Origin: Canna indica
Lineage: Eukaryota > Streptophyta > Magnoliopsida > Zingiberales > Cannaceae
Reading direction: 5' to 3'
Assembly (NCBI GenBank): GCA_034359265.1
Contig: CP136891.1
Coordinates: forward strand, 8,012,501 to 8,076,500
DNA: 64,000 nucleotides
In this document: positions 1 through 8,633 of the stretch, piece by piece
Position numbering within the stretch: the first letter of the stretch is position 1
Layout: every line of letters begins with the position of its first letter
Notes under the pieces: generated by a model
What the model saw: the letters and a program-made list of their open reading frames with translations, nothing else
Told to the model about the DNA's origin: nothing
Databases searched by the model: none
Made by a program: the position numbers and the translations under genes

Positions 1-740
1 CATATGACTGAGCACTATCCTCTACAGCCATGGTCGCCACCGGCACGGTGAAGCACTTCATGTTGAAGTAGGCCATAACGGGGGAGCTCGTCATCCGCGC
101 TGCATATCATGTGTGGCGATATGATGTCGGGGTGGAGATATTCAAGTACCTGGGCCATCTTTTTTTAATTTCTTCTTCTTCTTCTCCTCCTCCTCCCCAT
201 ATGGCTGAGCACCATCCTCCACGGCCATGGTCGTTGCTGTGCCGCCGGCACAGTGAACTTCTTTTTCTTCTCCACCTCCTTCTTCTCCTCCACCTCCTCC
301 TCCCCATTTTGCTGAGCACCTCGCATCCTCCTCCTCCTTCTTCTCCTCCTTCTCCTCCACCTCCTCCTCCCCATGTGGCTGAGCATCATCCTCCACAGCC
401 ATTGTCGCCGCCGGCACGGTGAAGCACTTCATGCTGAAGTACGTAGGCCACAGCGGGGGAGCTCGTCATCTGTGTTGCACATCATGTGTGGCGACATGAT
501 GTCGGGGCCGAGATGTTCAAGTACTTGGGCCACCTTTTTTTAATTTTTTCTCCTCCTCCTCCTCCTCCTCCTCCTCCTCCTTCTTCACCTCCTCCTCCCC
601 ACCCATATGGTTGAGCACCATCCTCCACAGCCATGGTCGCCGCCGGCACGGTGAAGCACTTCATGCTAAAGTATGCCACGGCGGGGGAGCTCGTCATCCG
701 TGCTACACATCATGTGTGGAGACATGATGTCGGGGCGAAG
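1..740 (+). repeat. Tandem degenerate repeat block upstream of the Lsi2-like fragment
   Basis: A unit beginning CATATGxCTGAGCACCATCC recurs near 1, 199, 372 and 604. The copies near 1, 372 and 604 continue into GTGAAGCACTTCATG, then GGGGGAGCTCGTCATC, then a TTCAAGTACxTGGGCC segment. Between copies lie pyrimidine triplet runs (CTT/CTC)n. The TTCAAGTACTTGGGCC segment is the start of the Lsi2-like homology that continues only in the last copy. The block therefore looks like repeated duplication of a gene edge together with triplet expansion. Long open frames here are low-complexity artefacts. Confidence 0.75.
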
Positions 741-1294
741 ATGTTCAAGTACTTGGGCCGCCTCCTCTCCTGGAAGAGCAAGGGCGGCTGCGACCTGCTC
801 TGCTGCGTTTGCCTCATCTCTGCCCTCGCCAGCACGCTCTTCATCAACGACATCATTTGCATTGTGCTCACCGAGTTCGTCCTCAAGCTAGTGCACCTGC
901 ACAAGCTCCTTGCCAAGTCGTTCCTCCTCGCGCTCGCCTCCAGCTCCAATATCGGCTCTAGCGCGATGCCATCGGCAACCCCCAGAATCTCGTGATCGTC
1001 GTCCAGAGTAGGATCTCCTTCGTCAAGTTCTTCGTCGGCGTCGCGCCCGCGATGCTGGTGGGCGTCATCATCAACGCGGCGATCCTCCTATGCATGTTCT
1101 GGAACCAACTGTGGATGTCGCACCCGTCGCTGTTGCATCCCCAGCTTTCGCCCCTGAATCCACAAAGGACGCCCGCGAATGATGTGGAGAAGAACATGCC
1201 GCAGAGCAACGGGGCGAAGCAAGGCTGCGCCCATGTTTCCGGCATGAAGAACTGTTTGACGAAGAAAGAGCTGTTCTTGAAGGGCTTTGTGTAG
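741..1294 (+). pseudogene. Frameshifted fragment of an Lsi2-like (ArsB/citrate-permease type) efflux transporter
   Basis: The frame from 741 reads [16 protein letters not shown] and then [18 protein letters not shown] and [14 protein letters not shown]. Homology then jumps frame near 965-990 and continues as [36 protein letters not shown] and a hydrophilic tail ending at 1294. These are signature stretches of plant Lsi2 silicon effluxers and related anion transporters, including the NIGSSAxPIGNPQN segment. The junction at ATGCCATCGGCAACCCC fits loss of one base from the expected ACGCCCATCGGCAACCCC. The family is about 500 residues long. Only a central part is here, with neither the real N-terminus nor the C-terminal membrane half. 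I read it as a dead duplicate; the parent copy is not in the window. Confidence 0.72.
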
Positions 1295-1500
1295 AAGCGT
1301 CGCGCTGCAGGATGAGGATGATGATGCTCGGAGGAGGTGGTGGTGGTGGTGGTGGAGGAGGAGGAGGAGGAGGAGGAGCAGAAGAAGAAGAAGAAGAAGA
1401 AGAAGAAGAACTTTGTGCAGAAGCGCCACGCTGCAGGATGAGGAGGATGGTGCTCAGCCATATGGGGAGGAGGTGGTGGAGAAGAAGAATTTTTTTTAAA
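1287..1500. repeat. Inverted arm with purine triplet runs
   Basis: GGATGGTGCTCAGCCATATG near 1446-1465 is the reverse complement of the unit near 199. A (GGT/GGA/GAA)n tract at 1328-1410 mirrors the pyrimidine tracts upstream. In addition, TTTGTGxAGAAGCGxC-CGCTGCAGGATGAGG occurs twice, near 1286 and 1411. The transporter fragment is thus bracketed by inverted copies of the same low-complexity repeat, which could fold into a hairpin or mark a complex rearrangement. Confidence 0.65.
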
Positions 1501-2108
1501 AAAAATGGCTGCAGTTGAAAGGAAGAAGAGAAGAGAGATAGAGGGGAAAAAAGTGGGATTACCTGCCACGTATGACGCCGTTAGGCCATCAAACGTCGTT
1601 TATCTCCACGTCAGGCTAAGTTGAGACGGTACGTGACGATTTAGTAGATGACATAAACGGAAGTAAAAATTGTGCATTTACATGTGAAATTTGAAAACAC
1701 GGATAGAACGTAAAAATTTTACAAACCTTATAATTTTTTAGTCTATTATCCCTAACTTTTTTCATCTATTTACTGGCTGGCTGTGGGGCTAGATAATGTT
1801 CCATTCGATGGACTTTGCAAACTGCAAATATCCTGCGTCCACACGTTTGTGCTAATTTTGCACCACAATCTTCTGAGCTGTGATTCCTTTCCAGTTAATC
1901 AATACCCGGCCATGACATGAAATTATGGTGGAAAGTCAAAACCCAGCGGTACGTCATCCCCAGTTTGTGTTTATTCTGCCTCGATCCACAGCTGTCAGTG
2001 TCGATCGGCTGCCTTCCTTTCCTTAATTCCCTCGGCTTGGACTTGGTGGAGACTTGATTTATATACCTACTGCCATCTGCCGTTCCTGGCAATTCAATTT
2101 CTACACGC
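1501..2108 (+). promoter_or_regulatory. Intergenic spacer and presumed promoter of the first DUF3774 gene
   Basis: There is no coding signal. A TATA-like TTTATATACC lies at about 2057-2066, some 45-50 bp upstream of the ATG at 2109, which suits a TATA promoter with a short 5' leader. No other element was recognised. Confidence 0.45.
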
Positions 2109-2402
2109 ATGGCTTCAGCAAGGAAGGCTTCGTTGTTGGTGGCGGCGAGCGTGGCGGCGGTGGAAGCGCTCAAGGACCAGGTGGGGCTCTGCCGCTGGAA
2201 CTATGCTATCCGGATGCTGCAGCAGCGAGCCAAGCACAGCGCCACGCCCTTCTCTCAGGCCACCAAGATGTCTGCTCCTGCTCCTTCTTCCTACTCTATC
2301 GAGAAGTGGAGAAGAGGAGGAAAAGGGGCGGCGGATAGAGCCAGGCGCACCGACGAGTCTTTGTCCAAGGTCATGTATTGGGACTGCTGGGGACCCAAAT
2401 AG
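2109..2402 (+). CDS. Wound-responsive family small protein (DUF3774)
   Basis: A complete single-exon frame of 97 residues. Family hallmarks are an N-terminal hydrophobic stretch (about residues 8-19), then AVEALKDQVGLCRWNYAIR (about 17-35), a variable basic and serine-rich middle, and the C-terminal box ESLSKVMYWDCWGPK. DUF3774 proteins of plants (wound-induced or wound-responsive proteins, WIP family) are about 80-100 residues and usually end in a WGPN-type motif. Their molecular role is poorly defined, and links to wounding and stress come from family annotation. The C-terminal box departs from the usual YLSCWGPN by having W-D in place of L-S. A divergent paralogue lies 1.7 kb downstream on the same strand. 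The start is the first in-frame ATG after the TATA-like box. Confidence 0.85.
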   Translation: MASARKASLLVAASVAAVEALKDQVGLCRWNYAIRMLQQRAKHSATPFSQATKMSAPAPSSYSIEKWRRGGKGAADRARRTDESLSKVMYWDCWGPK

Positions 2403-2888
2403 AAGAAGAAACAGATCAGTCGCAGCGGCAGAGGAGGAAGAAAATGCTCCAAATATTTAAGCTAGCTTGCTTAATTTCCTGGCTTCTTATTAATTTCTTA
2501 TTCATTATGCAACAGATTTTGTAGACAGATTCTGAGTCTGAAGTCTGAACAAGTCAAATTTCAATAAGATTCATTAGTGGTTTATGTTTAACTTAGTTTT
2601 TGTTTTTTGATATATAATTAAAATTATATGGCATATCAACACAAGATGTTTTGATCTAAATTTCAAAGAAATGTGAGGGCTTTTGCATATTTCCCGGTTA
2701 CAAAAATAAAAATAGCAAATTTTGCTATATATATACTCGAATTTCCATAAGCTAATTGTACACACTCGATGATCTGCAAATTTAATTTACTTTTATTTTT
2801 CATTAATTATGAGTAATTTATTTGTTTTACTAAAAATTAGTTTAAAACATAATAATTGCAATAATGCGGGAATATTCGCACAATATGC

Positions 2889-2940
<52 letters not shown>

Positions 2941-4037
2941 ATAGAAAAATGCGCATAAAATATAACAATTAAAGATCAAATTCAGAATTTATCGACAATA
3001 TATGTGTAGTTACTAAGGTACCAGTGGTGGATCCACGTATAGCAGTGGCAAAGCCACATTGTAGATACATAGGAGTGTCCAATGATACATATAAAATTTA
3101 GCATTGCATTCACTCTACATGACACCCCTACTAAGTTATTTATGTGCACTTTATATTTTTTAATTTATTAATTTATTAGAAATATTTTACATATAGATAA
3201 AAGAAAAAAAAGTACATAGTTAATTTAGACTACTGTTGGTTTTTGTTATTAAAAATACACAGCCTCAAATATTAATATCATAAACCTTCAAATTTTCATA
3301 AATATTAAAATCTTATTACATGTCATAAATTTATATTGTCAATATTGATTTTTAATAATTAATATATAATTAATGGAAAATCCATTTAGTATTATATTTT
3401 ATTTTCTCCCAACAGAATTTACAATCAAACCAATTCATGATAATATATACATATAACATAACTATTAAAAAAATCTATGTATTTAATAATAATTATACGT
3501 TTAACTGAGATTACATATTATTTAGATTGTTAGGTCCATTAATCTTATGAGCATATTAAATTTAAAATTATCTAAGCAAAAAATATATATAAACAGTTAT
3601 GGATTGATCTCAATATAATTATAATTAAGTAAATAAATATAATTGATAGATATTTTAGTATATTGTAAAAGCATTATGATTTTGTTAAATATCATAAAGT
3701 ATATAATTTTATCAATAAATTATATATATTTTTTTACGATTTTACTAAAATTCTCTGCATACATATCATTTAATTTTCATTAATTATTATTTATGGGCGG
3801 TGGCCTGGTTGATTGGTTGCTCACAATGTTGAGGACTTTATTCACACGCACCACCCGAATCCGTTTCATCACGCTTCACCCGCGGTTACCGACGCGTGTC
3901 CCTCGGCAGCTCCCGGATCGGTTGGCGAACGGGTTACGGGGCCCCCTGTTTCCAGTTACCCGGTAGACTAAACCACGGCCGCCCACAGAAACCGGCAACG
4001 CCAAGCCCACAGGGCCACAGGAACCCCTCCCCGCTCT

Positions 4038-4079
<42 letters not shown>

Positions 4080-4146
4080 GCGTGTTATTACGAACAAGTC
4101 TTGTAGCAATCAATTAGTCGTCTGCTTTCGCTGCTGTGTCGGATTT
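2403..4146. other. AT-rich intergenic spacer with two (AT)n tracts
   Basis: No coding signal. A long (TA)n microsatellite lies at about 2892-2937 and a second at about 4041-4078, immediately upstream of the next gene where it may serve as or hide its TATA region. The segment near 3027-3140, with a GTGGCAAAGCCACATTGT-like core, resembles the degraded end of a dispersed repeat, but the assignment is weak. A GC-rich stretch at about 3830-4030 precedes the second (TA)n tract. Confidence 0.5.
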
Positions 4147-4413
4147 ATGAGCTTGCGTTACATGAGCCGGGTGGTGGTGCAGGGCGGGGCCAGGGCGGTG
4201 CAGGGCGTCCGTGACCATGCTTCAAGGTCGATCAAGGACAGCGCCGCCGCCACCTCTTCCTCCTCGTCGTCGAGCAGTAGAGTACGATGGTTCGTCGACT
4301 CGTCGTCCTCTACTCTCAAGGCTGGCTGCGCGTCCGCCGTCGATAAGAGGAAGCGGGCGGAGGAGTCGCTGCGCATGGTGATGTATCTGAGCTGCTGGGG
4401 CCCCAACTGTTAG
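4147..4413 (+). CDS. Divergent second DUF3774 wound-responsive family protein
   Basis: A complete frame of 88 residues. The C-terminal box ESLRMVMYLSCWGPNC matches the family consensus better than the upstream paralogue does, but has one extra terminal cysteine. The N-terminal half has lost the usual AVEALKDQ-CRWNYA segment and instead carries MSRVVVQGGARAVQGVRD, a serine run (about residues 37-44) and a basic stretch KRKRAEE. Two ATGs are possible, at 4147 and at 4162. The second gives a start (MSRVV) that resembles other family members more closely, so the true protein may be 83 residues. It is probably a tandem duplicate of the 2109 gene with a strongly remodelled N-terminus. Confidence 0.75.
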   Translation: MSLRYMSRVVVQGGARAVQGVRDHASRSIKDSAAATSSSSSSSSRVRWFVDSSSSTLKAGCASAVDKRKRAEESLRMVMYLSCWGPNC

Positions 4414-6034
4414 CCCCTGTAGCACCTGGAAAAAAAGAAGAGTGAGATAGATGAAATAAAAAGCAATTATTACTAGTTAATAGCAGATGGTCTGTCTGGT
4501 GAAGTACATGAAAAAATTGCATGTATCTTTTGTTCTTAATTTGTTTGGGAAAAAGGATATAGAATAATACATGTTTGCTGCTTTCATTTCACAAATATTT
4601 GCGTGCAGGTATTGCTTTCATATATGTAAACTTGCTGCGAATTAATTAAAATCTACTGAAATATTTAAATATTATGTTTTTGTTTTTGTTTTTGATTTAC
4701 CAGCGCTTAAAGTTTGCTTCAAGCCTTGTTTTTGTACCATTCATAATCCCTTTATTAATTTCAGATATATATACACATCGTTAAGAAGCAAAAGAAGTAA
4801 ACTAGAAGAGCCAATGCCGCGTTGGGTTTCCGCCAGTGTAAATATTGCGATTATAATTACAACAATATTTTAATAAATTTATTTAGTTGGCTGCTAAAAT
4901 TCTTACATTATCTCAAAATATTAGTAATATAAGATTATGAGTTCGTCTTGATACAATATTACAAATTGTAAATCTAATAATTAAAGTATTAAAAAATAGT
5001 AAATTTGGATGACATAGAGTAATCGAATGGAGACAGAATAAATATTAAAGATCAAAGTTATAGATTTTCGTTTTTCGCTGAACACGACGACGATGTCAAA
5101 TTTTAGATACGATATTTTTGGTATAATTTTTATATTTTTTTAGTATTATACATTAATTTAAAATTATTAATTTATTTTGATAAATAATTAAATAATATTG
5201 TATTAAACTAAATAATGTTTTAGAGTATAAAATAATTAAACTTGGGTTCGACATGATACGAGAACTAAATGAGTCGTCACGGTCCAGCCTATTTGCACGA
5301 TTACGAAAAATTAAACGGTTGCCTATTTTTTGACTCTGATTATCAAGCTATCAGGTCGGACGAATTTACGTTTCTTTCTTTCTTTTTTAAGAAAAAATTA
5401 AAAAGAAAGAAAGAAAGAAGGAAAACAACCGTGTCAAGTGAAGAGCGAGGAGGAAAAAGAAGAACATAAATATATATAAAAAAAGCACCTTAGAAGAGTA
5501 AATTAGTCGGATTGTCGCTTATGAATTAAATGTGACCCCTAACCTCTAACTCTTGTCGACCGTGTCATTCCATCCGATCGAACCTCCTCGGCACAGTTTG
5601 TCTATTTAATTAGACAAAATTGGAGCCCAATAGATTGAAAATTGATATTGAAGTGCACTAGAAAATTCATCAAATTTTGAATTGGTGAGATTTGGTCTCT
5701 TGATTTAGATTTAAAGGCAATATAAGTTAAACCTACTTACATTTTATATGAGGTCATGCATTTATCTTATTACAAATTGCATTATTTTTCCCTTAAATGA
5801 ATTGTGAGATGCAAGAGATCATTTAACCTCCCATGTAAATTATTATTAACCATTGACTAATTAATAATAGTTGTTTTCTTTAAGAAAAATGAGATATGAA
5901 CCACGCGGAACAAACAAATTAATGAAGTAAGCGAAGCGGATCATGTCAAGGTTGTATTCGATCCGAGTCCGATTGGAATGGGATGATGACTATTTTGAGT
6001 ATCAGACCTCATCATGTGAATCGGGTTAGGGCAC
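4414..6034. other. AT-rich intergenic spacer
   Basis: 3' flank of the second DUF3774 gene followed by AT-rich DNA. No gene, RNA gene or clear transposon ends were found. A short hairpin of pyrimidine (TTTCTTTCTTTC) and purine (GAAAGAAAGAAAG) runs lies near 5370-5420. A 66-codon open frame across it is low complexity and is not supported. Confidence 0.5.
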
Positions 6035-6454
6035 GATTGGTGTAAGTGAGCCGAGCAGCTCGTGAGCTACTCGAGATCAACTCGATGAAAATTCGAACTC
6101 GGCTTGATCTTATCGAGCTCGAGCTGAGCTGTACAAACGAGCGAGTCGAGCTCAAGCTAACTAATACTCGACTCGAGCGGCTCGCGGGCCTAATCGAGCT
6201 TCATATATTTATATATAATTATATAAATATTAATATTTCATATGGGATTGAGTATAAACCCGAGTCGAGCTGAGCTTAATCGAGCTTGAACGAGCTCGGT
6301 CACGCATGAGAAAAATAAACGAATCTAAAAGAGCTTAAACGAGCCGAGCTCGAGTCTGAATATTGAAGCTCGATCCAGCTCGAGTTCGAGCTCGAGCTCG
6401 ACATTTCTTAAAAGAGCCGAGCTCGAGCACAAGTAAGCTCGGCTCGGCTCGATT

Positions 6455-8347
6455 TAGGGCTGGCAATTTTATCCGTATCCGCCAACTAAAAACCGCATCC
6501 GTACTGTATCCGATCCGTATCCGTAAGTAAAAACAAATATGGATACAAATATGGATTTGAAAATTTTATATCCGCGCGGATACGGTGCGGATATGGATTT
6601 GTCTGTGTATCCGCACCGTATCCGCACCGTATCCGCACCGCCTATCCGCCTCATTTTAATTACTATTTTACCTATATATATATATAATACATATATAAGG
6701 GGCCAAGGGCGATATTGTAATTTTCTATCTAATATATATATTATATCAAATATTTAGCTGTGACTCTGAGCCTGTGAGTTAATTGCCAGCCCGCCATCTG
6801 CCCTTCGCCCCTTCTCTTCCACTTCCCCTAAATCCCTAATTCTTTCACCCGTGACCCGCCGCTTCATCCATTCGCTGTTTCGTTACCGCTGGGCTCCCTT
6901 CGCTTCGTCTCCTCCTCGATTCGTCTCGCTCGCTTTTTAGGGTTCCGCAAAGAGGTTACTTAGAGGTGAAGCATCCCCCAGCATTGAAGCCCTAATCCTG
7001 CTTCGATTTCTTCTGTTGCGATTGACACCGTGGTGGGTCTTTCGTGTTCTTCGCTCTGGCGGGGATCAAGGGCGTCGCCCTCTTCCTTGTGTCCGCGCTC
7101 GCCCGCCTCGCCGATCTCTTCGATTTCAAGACCCGGAGACGCCGCCGCCGCAAGGGCTGGGCCCGGCGGGAGGCGGAGCCATGCTCTGGGTCGTCCGCCT
7201 CTCCGGCCTGTGCTCCCTTGCCATGGTTATAATGGTGCTGGCCCCCTCCTTCCAATCTTTCCCTCCGACCGAAGCCATCAGGTCGTCTCATTTCCTCCGT
7301 CTCCACAGCGCCGGCGACTACGATCTCCACTTCGCCGTTGCCTCCAGTGACTCTGCAGGCCTCGGGTTCCGGCGAGCACCTTTCTTCCACAATGCCGCCG
7401 AGTGCGAGCCCCCTTCGTCCAATGGCACCTCTGTCTGCAACCCGTCGCTGGTGCACATTGCAATTACCCTTGATGAGGAATACCTGCGCGGCTCGATCGC
7501 GGTGGTTCATTCGGTTCTCACCCACGCCCGGTGCCCGGAGAGCATCTTCTTCCACTTTCTGGTTTCGGAGCCAGGTTTGGAGCCGGTAATGCGTTCCACC
7601 TTCCCGGGGCTCCGCTTCAAAACCTACTACTTTGACCCGGAGCGCGTCAGGGGGCTAATCTCGACGTCGGTGCGGCAAGCTCTGGAGCAGCCGCTAAACT
7701 ACGCGTGGAACTATCTTGCAGAGATACTAGAGCGGTGCGTGAGCCGGGTAATCTACCTCGACTCCGACCTGGTGGTGGTCGACGACGTCGCCAATACGTG
7801 CCCGGCAGCCGCAGCCCGCAGGTGAGTCCGGCAATCTCTTCACGTATTAAGTCACTTAATACGTGACTTATGGACTTATGGTTTGTTCAAATTATAAATT
7901 GATGGTGGTGTATGTTGTAGCTATTTAGAATTTTAGATGCTAGTAATTACTCATGTTATATATTTTTTTAGCTAGTATCATATTGCTATTTAGATGATTT
8001 ATGTATCTTAATGTTGTTTGTTTCAATTTGATTTAATGTACATGGTTGATGGTGGTTAAATTATAAATTGTGGTTGAGTAGTTTAAAATATATTACATAC
8101 TTATTTTGGATCAATAAACAGGGTATTTATTGATATTTAAATTAAATATATTATTTTAATATTTTTTCAAATACGGATGCAGATATGGATACGGTGCGGA
8201 TATCCGTATTTGAAGCGGTGCGAATATAGATATTCATATTCATATTCGTGGCGGATACGGTGCGGATACAGATACACGGATATGAGGTGCGGATGCGGAT
8301 GCGGATAATGTACTATCCGCACCGTATCCGATCCGTTGCCAGCCCTA
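6455..8347 (+). mobile_element. Nonautonomous hAT transposon with captured GATL gene fragment
   Basis: The ends are a perfect 12-bp inverted repeat, TAGGGCTGGCAA at 6455-6466 and TTGCCAGCCCTA at 8336-8347. Flanking them is a perfect 8-bp direct duplication GCTCGATT at 6447-6454 and 8348-8355. An 8-bp target duplication and this terminal sequence are typical of the hAT superfamily. Both ends hold subterminal repeats of GCGGATACGGTGCGG and its complement, the arrangement expected for hAT transposase binding. The 1,893-bp element encodes no transposase. Its interior, roughly 6765-7825, is host-like GC-rich DNA that includes a 5' leader and the first half of a GATL coding region. It lies inside an older MITE and ends 286 bp upstream of the USP start codon. 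Confidence 0.88.
7181..7825 (+). pseudogene. Captured 5' half of a galacturonosyltransferase-like (GATL, GT8) gene
   Basis: From the ATG at 7181 the frame gives 214 residues with a type-II membrane anchor (about residues 5-25), then CNPSLVHIAITLDEEYLRGS, a SIFFHFLVSE strand, FKTYYFDPERVRGLIS, VRQALEQPLNYA, and VIYLDSDLVVVDD. The last contains the DxD motif that binds the metal and nucleotide sugar in GT8 enzymes. Plant GATL proteins are normally about 350 residues and intronless; they act in the Golgi on pectin or xylan. Homology stops right after DxD, and a short unrelated tail (VANTCPAAAARR) leads to a stop. The acceptor and catalytic C-terminal half is missing, so the product cannot be an active enzyme. 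The frame has no internal stop or shift, which suggests a recent capture. The stop TGA sits inside a consensus splice donor CAG|GTGAGT at 7819-7826. Confidence 0.85.
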
Positions 8348-8364
8348 GCTCGATTACACCCGCA

Positions 8365-8633
8365 CCAATAATTTAGTGAGTAATAAACAAATAAATTCCA
8401 GTGCCAAACTGCCAACCCAACGCTGGAAATCGCACGCAGAGGCATTCCGTAGGTAGCTCCGCAGCTGGACGCCTCCTTTTCCTCTCCTCTTTTATCCACC
8501 TTCTTCATCCCATTCCAACACAACAACAACGCAAGCCAACAAATCACCGCATTGACCGCCCCCCACTTCACTTCCCTCCCGAGTCCCGATCTCGATCTGG
8601 AGAAACCCTAGAAACCCTCTCGCGCCCTCGCCC
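8365..8633 (+). promoter_or_regulatory. USP gene proximal promoter and 5' leader
   Basis: This 269-bp stretch separates the transposon block from the USP start. A CAA-rich segment (ACACAACAACAACGC, near 8518-8532) and CTCTCGC-type leader sequence precede the ATG and look like a plant 5' UTR. No clear TATA box was found. More distal promoter sequence would have to lie within the hAT and MITE DNA. Confidence 0.4.

Larger units (their letters stand above)
6035..8364. mobile_element. Older hAT-like MITE (GAGCTCGAG-rich family, copy 1), split by a later insertion
   Basis: The left part, about 6035-6454, and the right stub, GCTCGATTACACC, match the element at 41541-42311 from GTGTAAGTGAGCCGAGC through repeated CTCGAGC motifs to GGCTCGATTACACC. 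Without the nested element and its duplicated 8 bp, this copy is about 429 bp, against about 432 bp for the second copy without its own insertion. It has no coding capacity. The outer termini are decayed, so the boundaries are approximate. Dense palindromic AGCTCGAGCT motifs would act as subterminal repeats. Confidence 0.65.

Noticed and set aside
107..432. Overlapping Arg/Glu/Gly-rich and Pro/Ser/Leu-rich frames on both strands
   Set aside because: They are translations of triplet repeats and change character with frame; not genes.
3876..4117. Frames reading IYIYIYIY
   Set aside because: They translate the (TA)n microsatellite upstream of the second DUF3774 gene.
5269..5469. 66-codon frame near 5.3 kb
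   Set aside because: It is mostly lysine/arginine and phenylalanine from a purine/pyrimidine hairpin; no gene context.
7016..7180. N-terminal extension of the GATL frame from an upstream ATG
   Set aside because: GATL proteins begin at MLW, and the upstream part is Arg/Pro-rich leader sequence without family similarity. The start at 7181 fits the membrane anchor.
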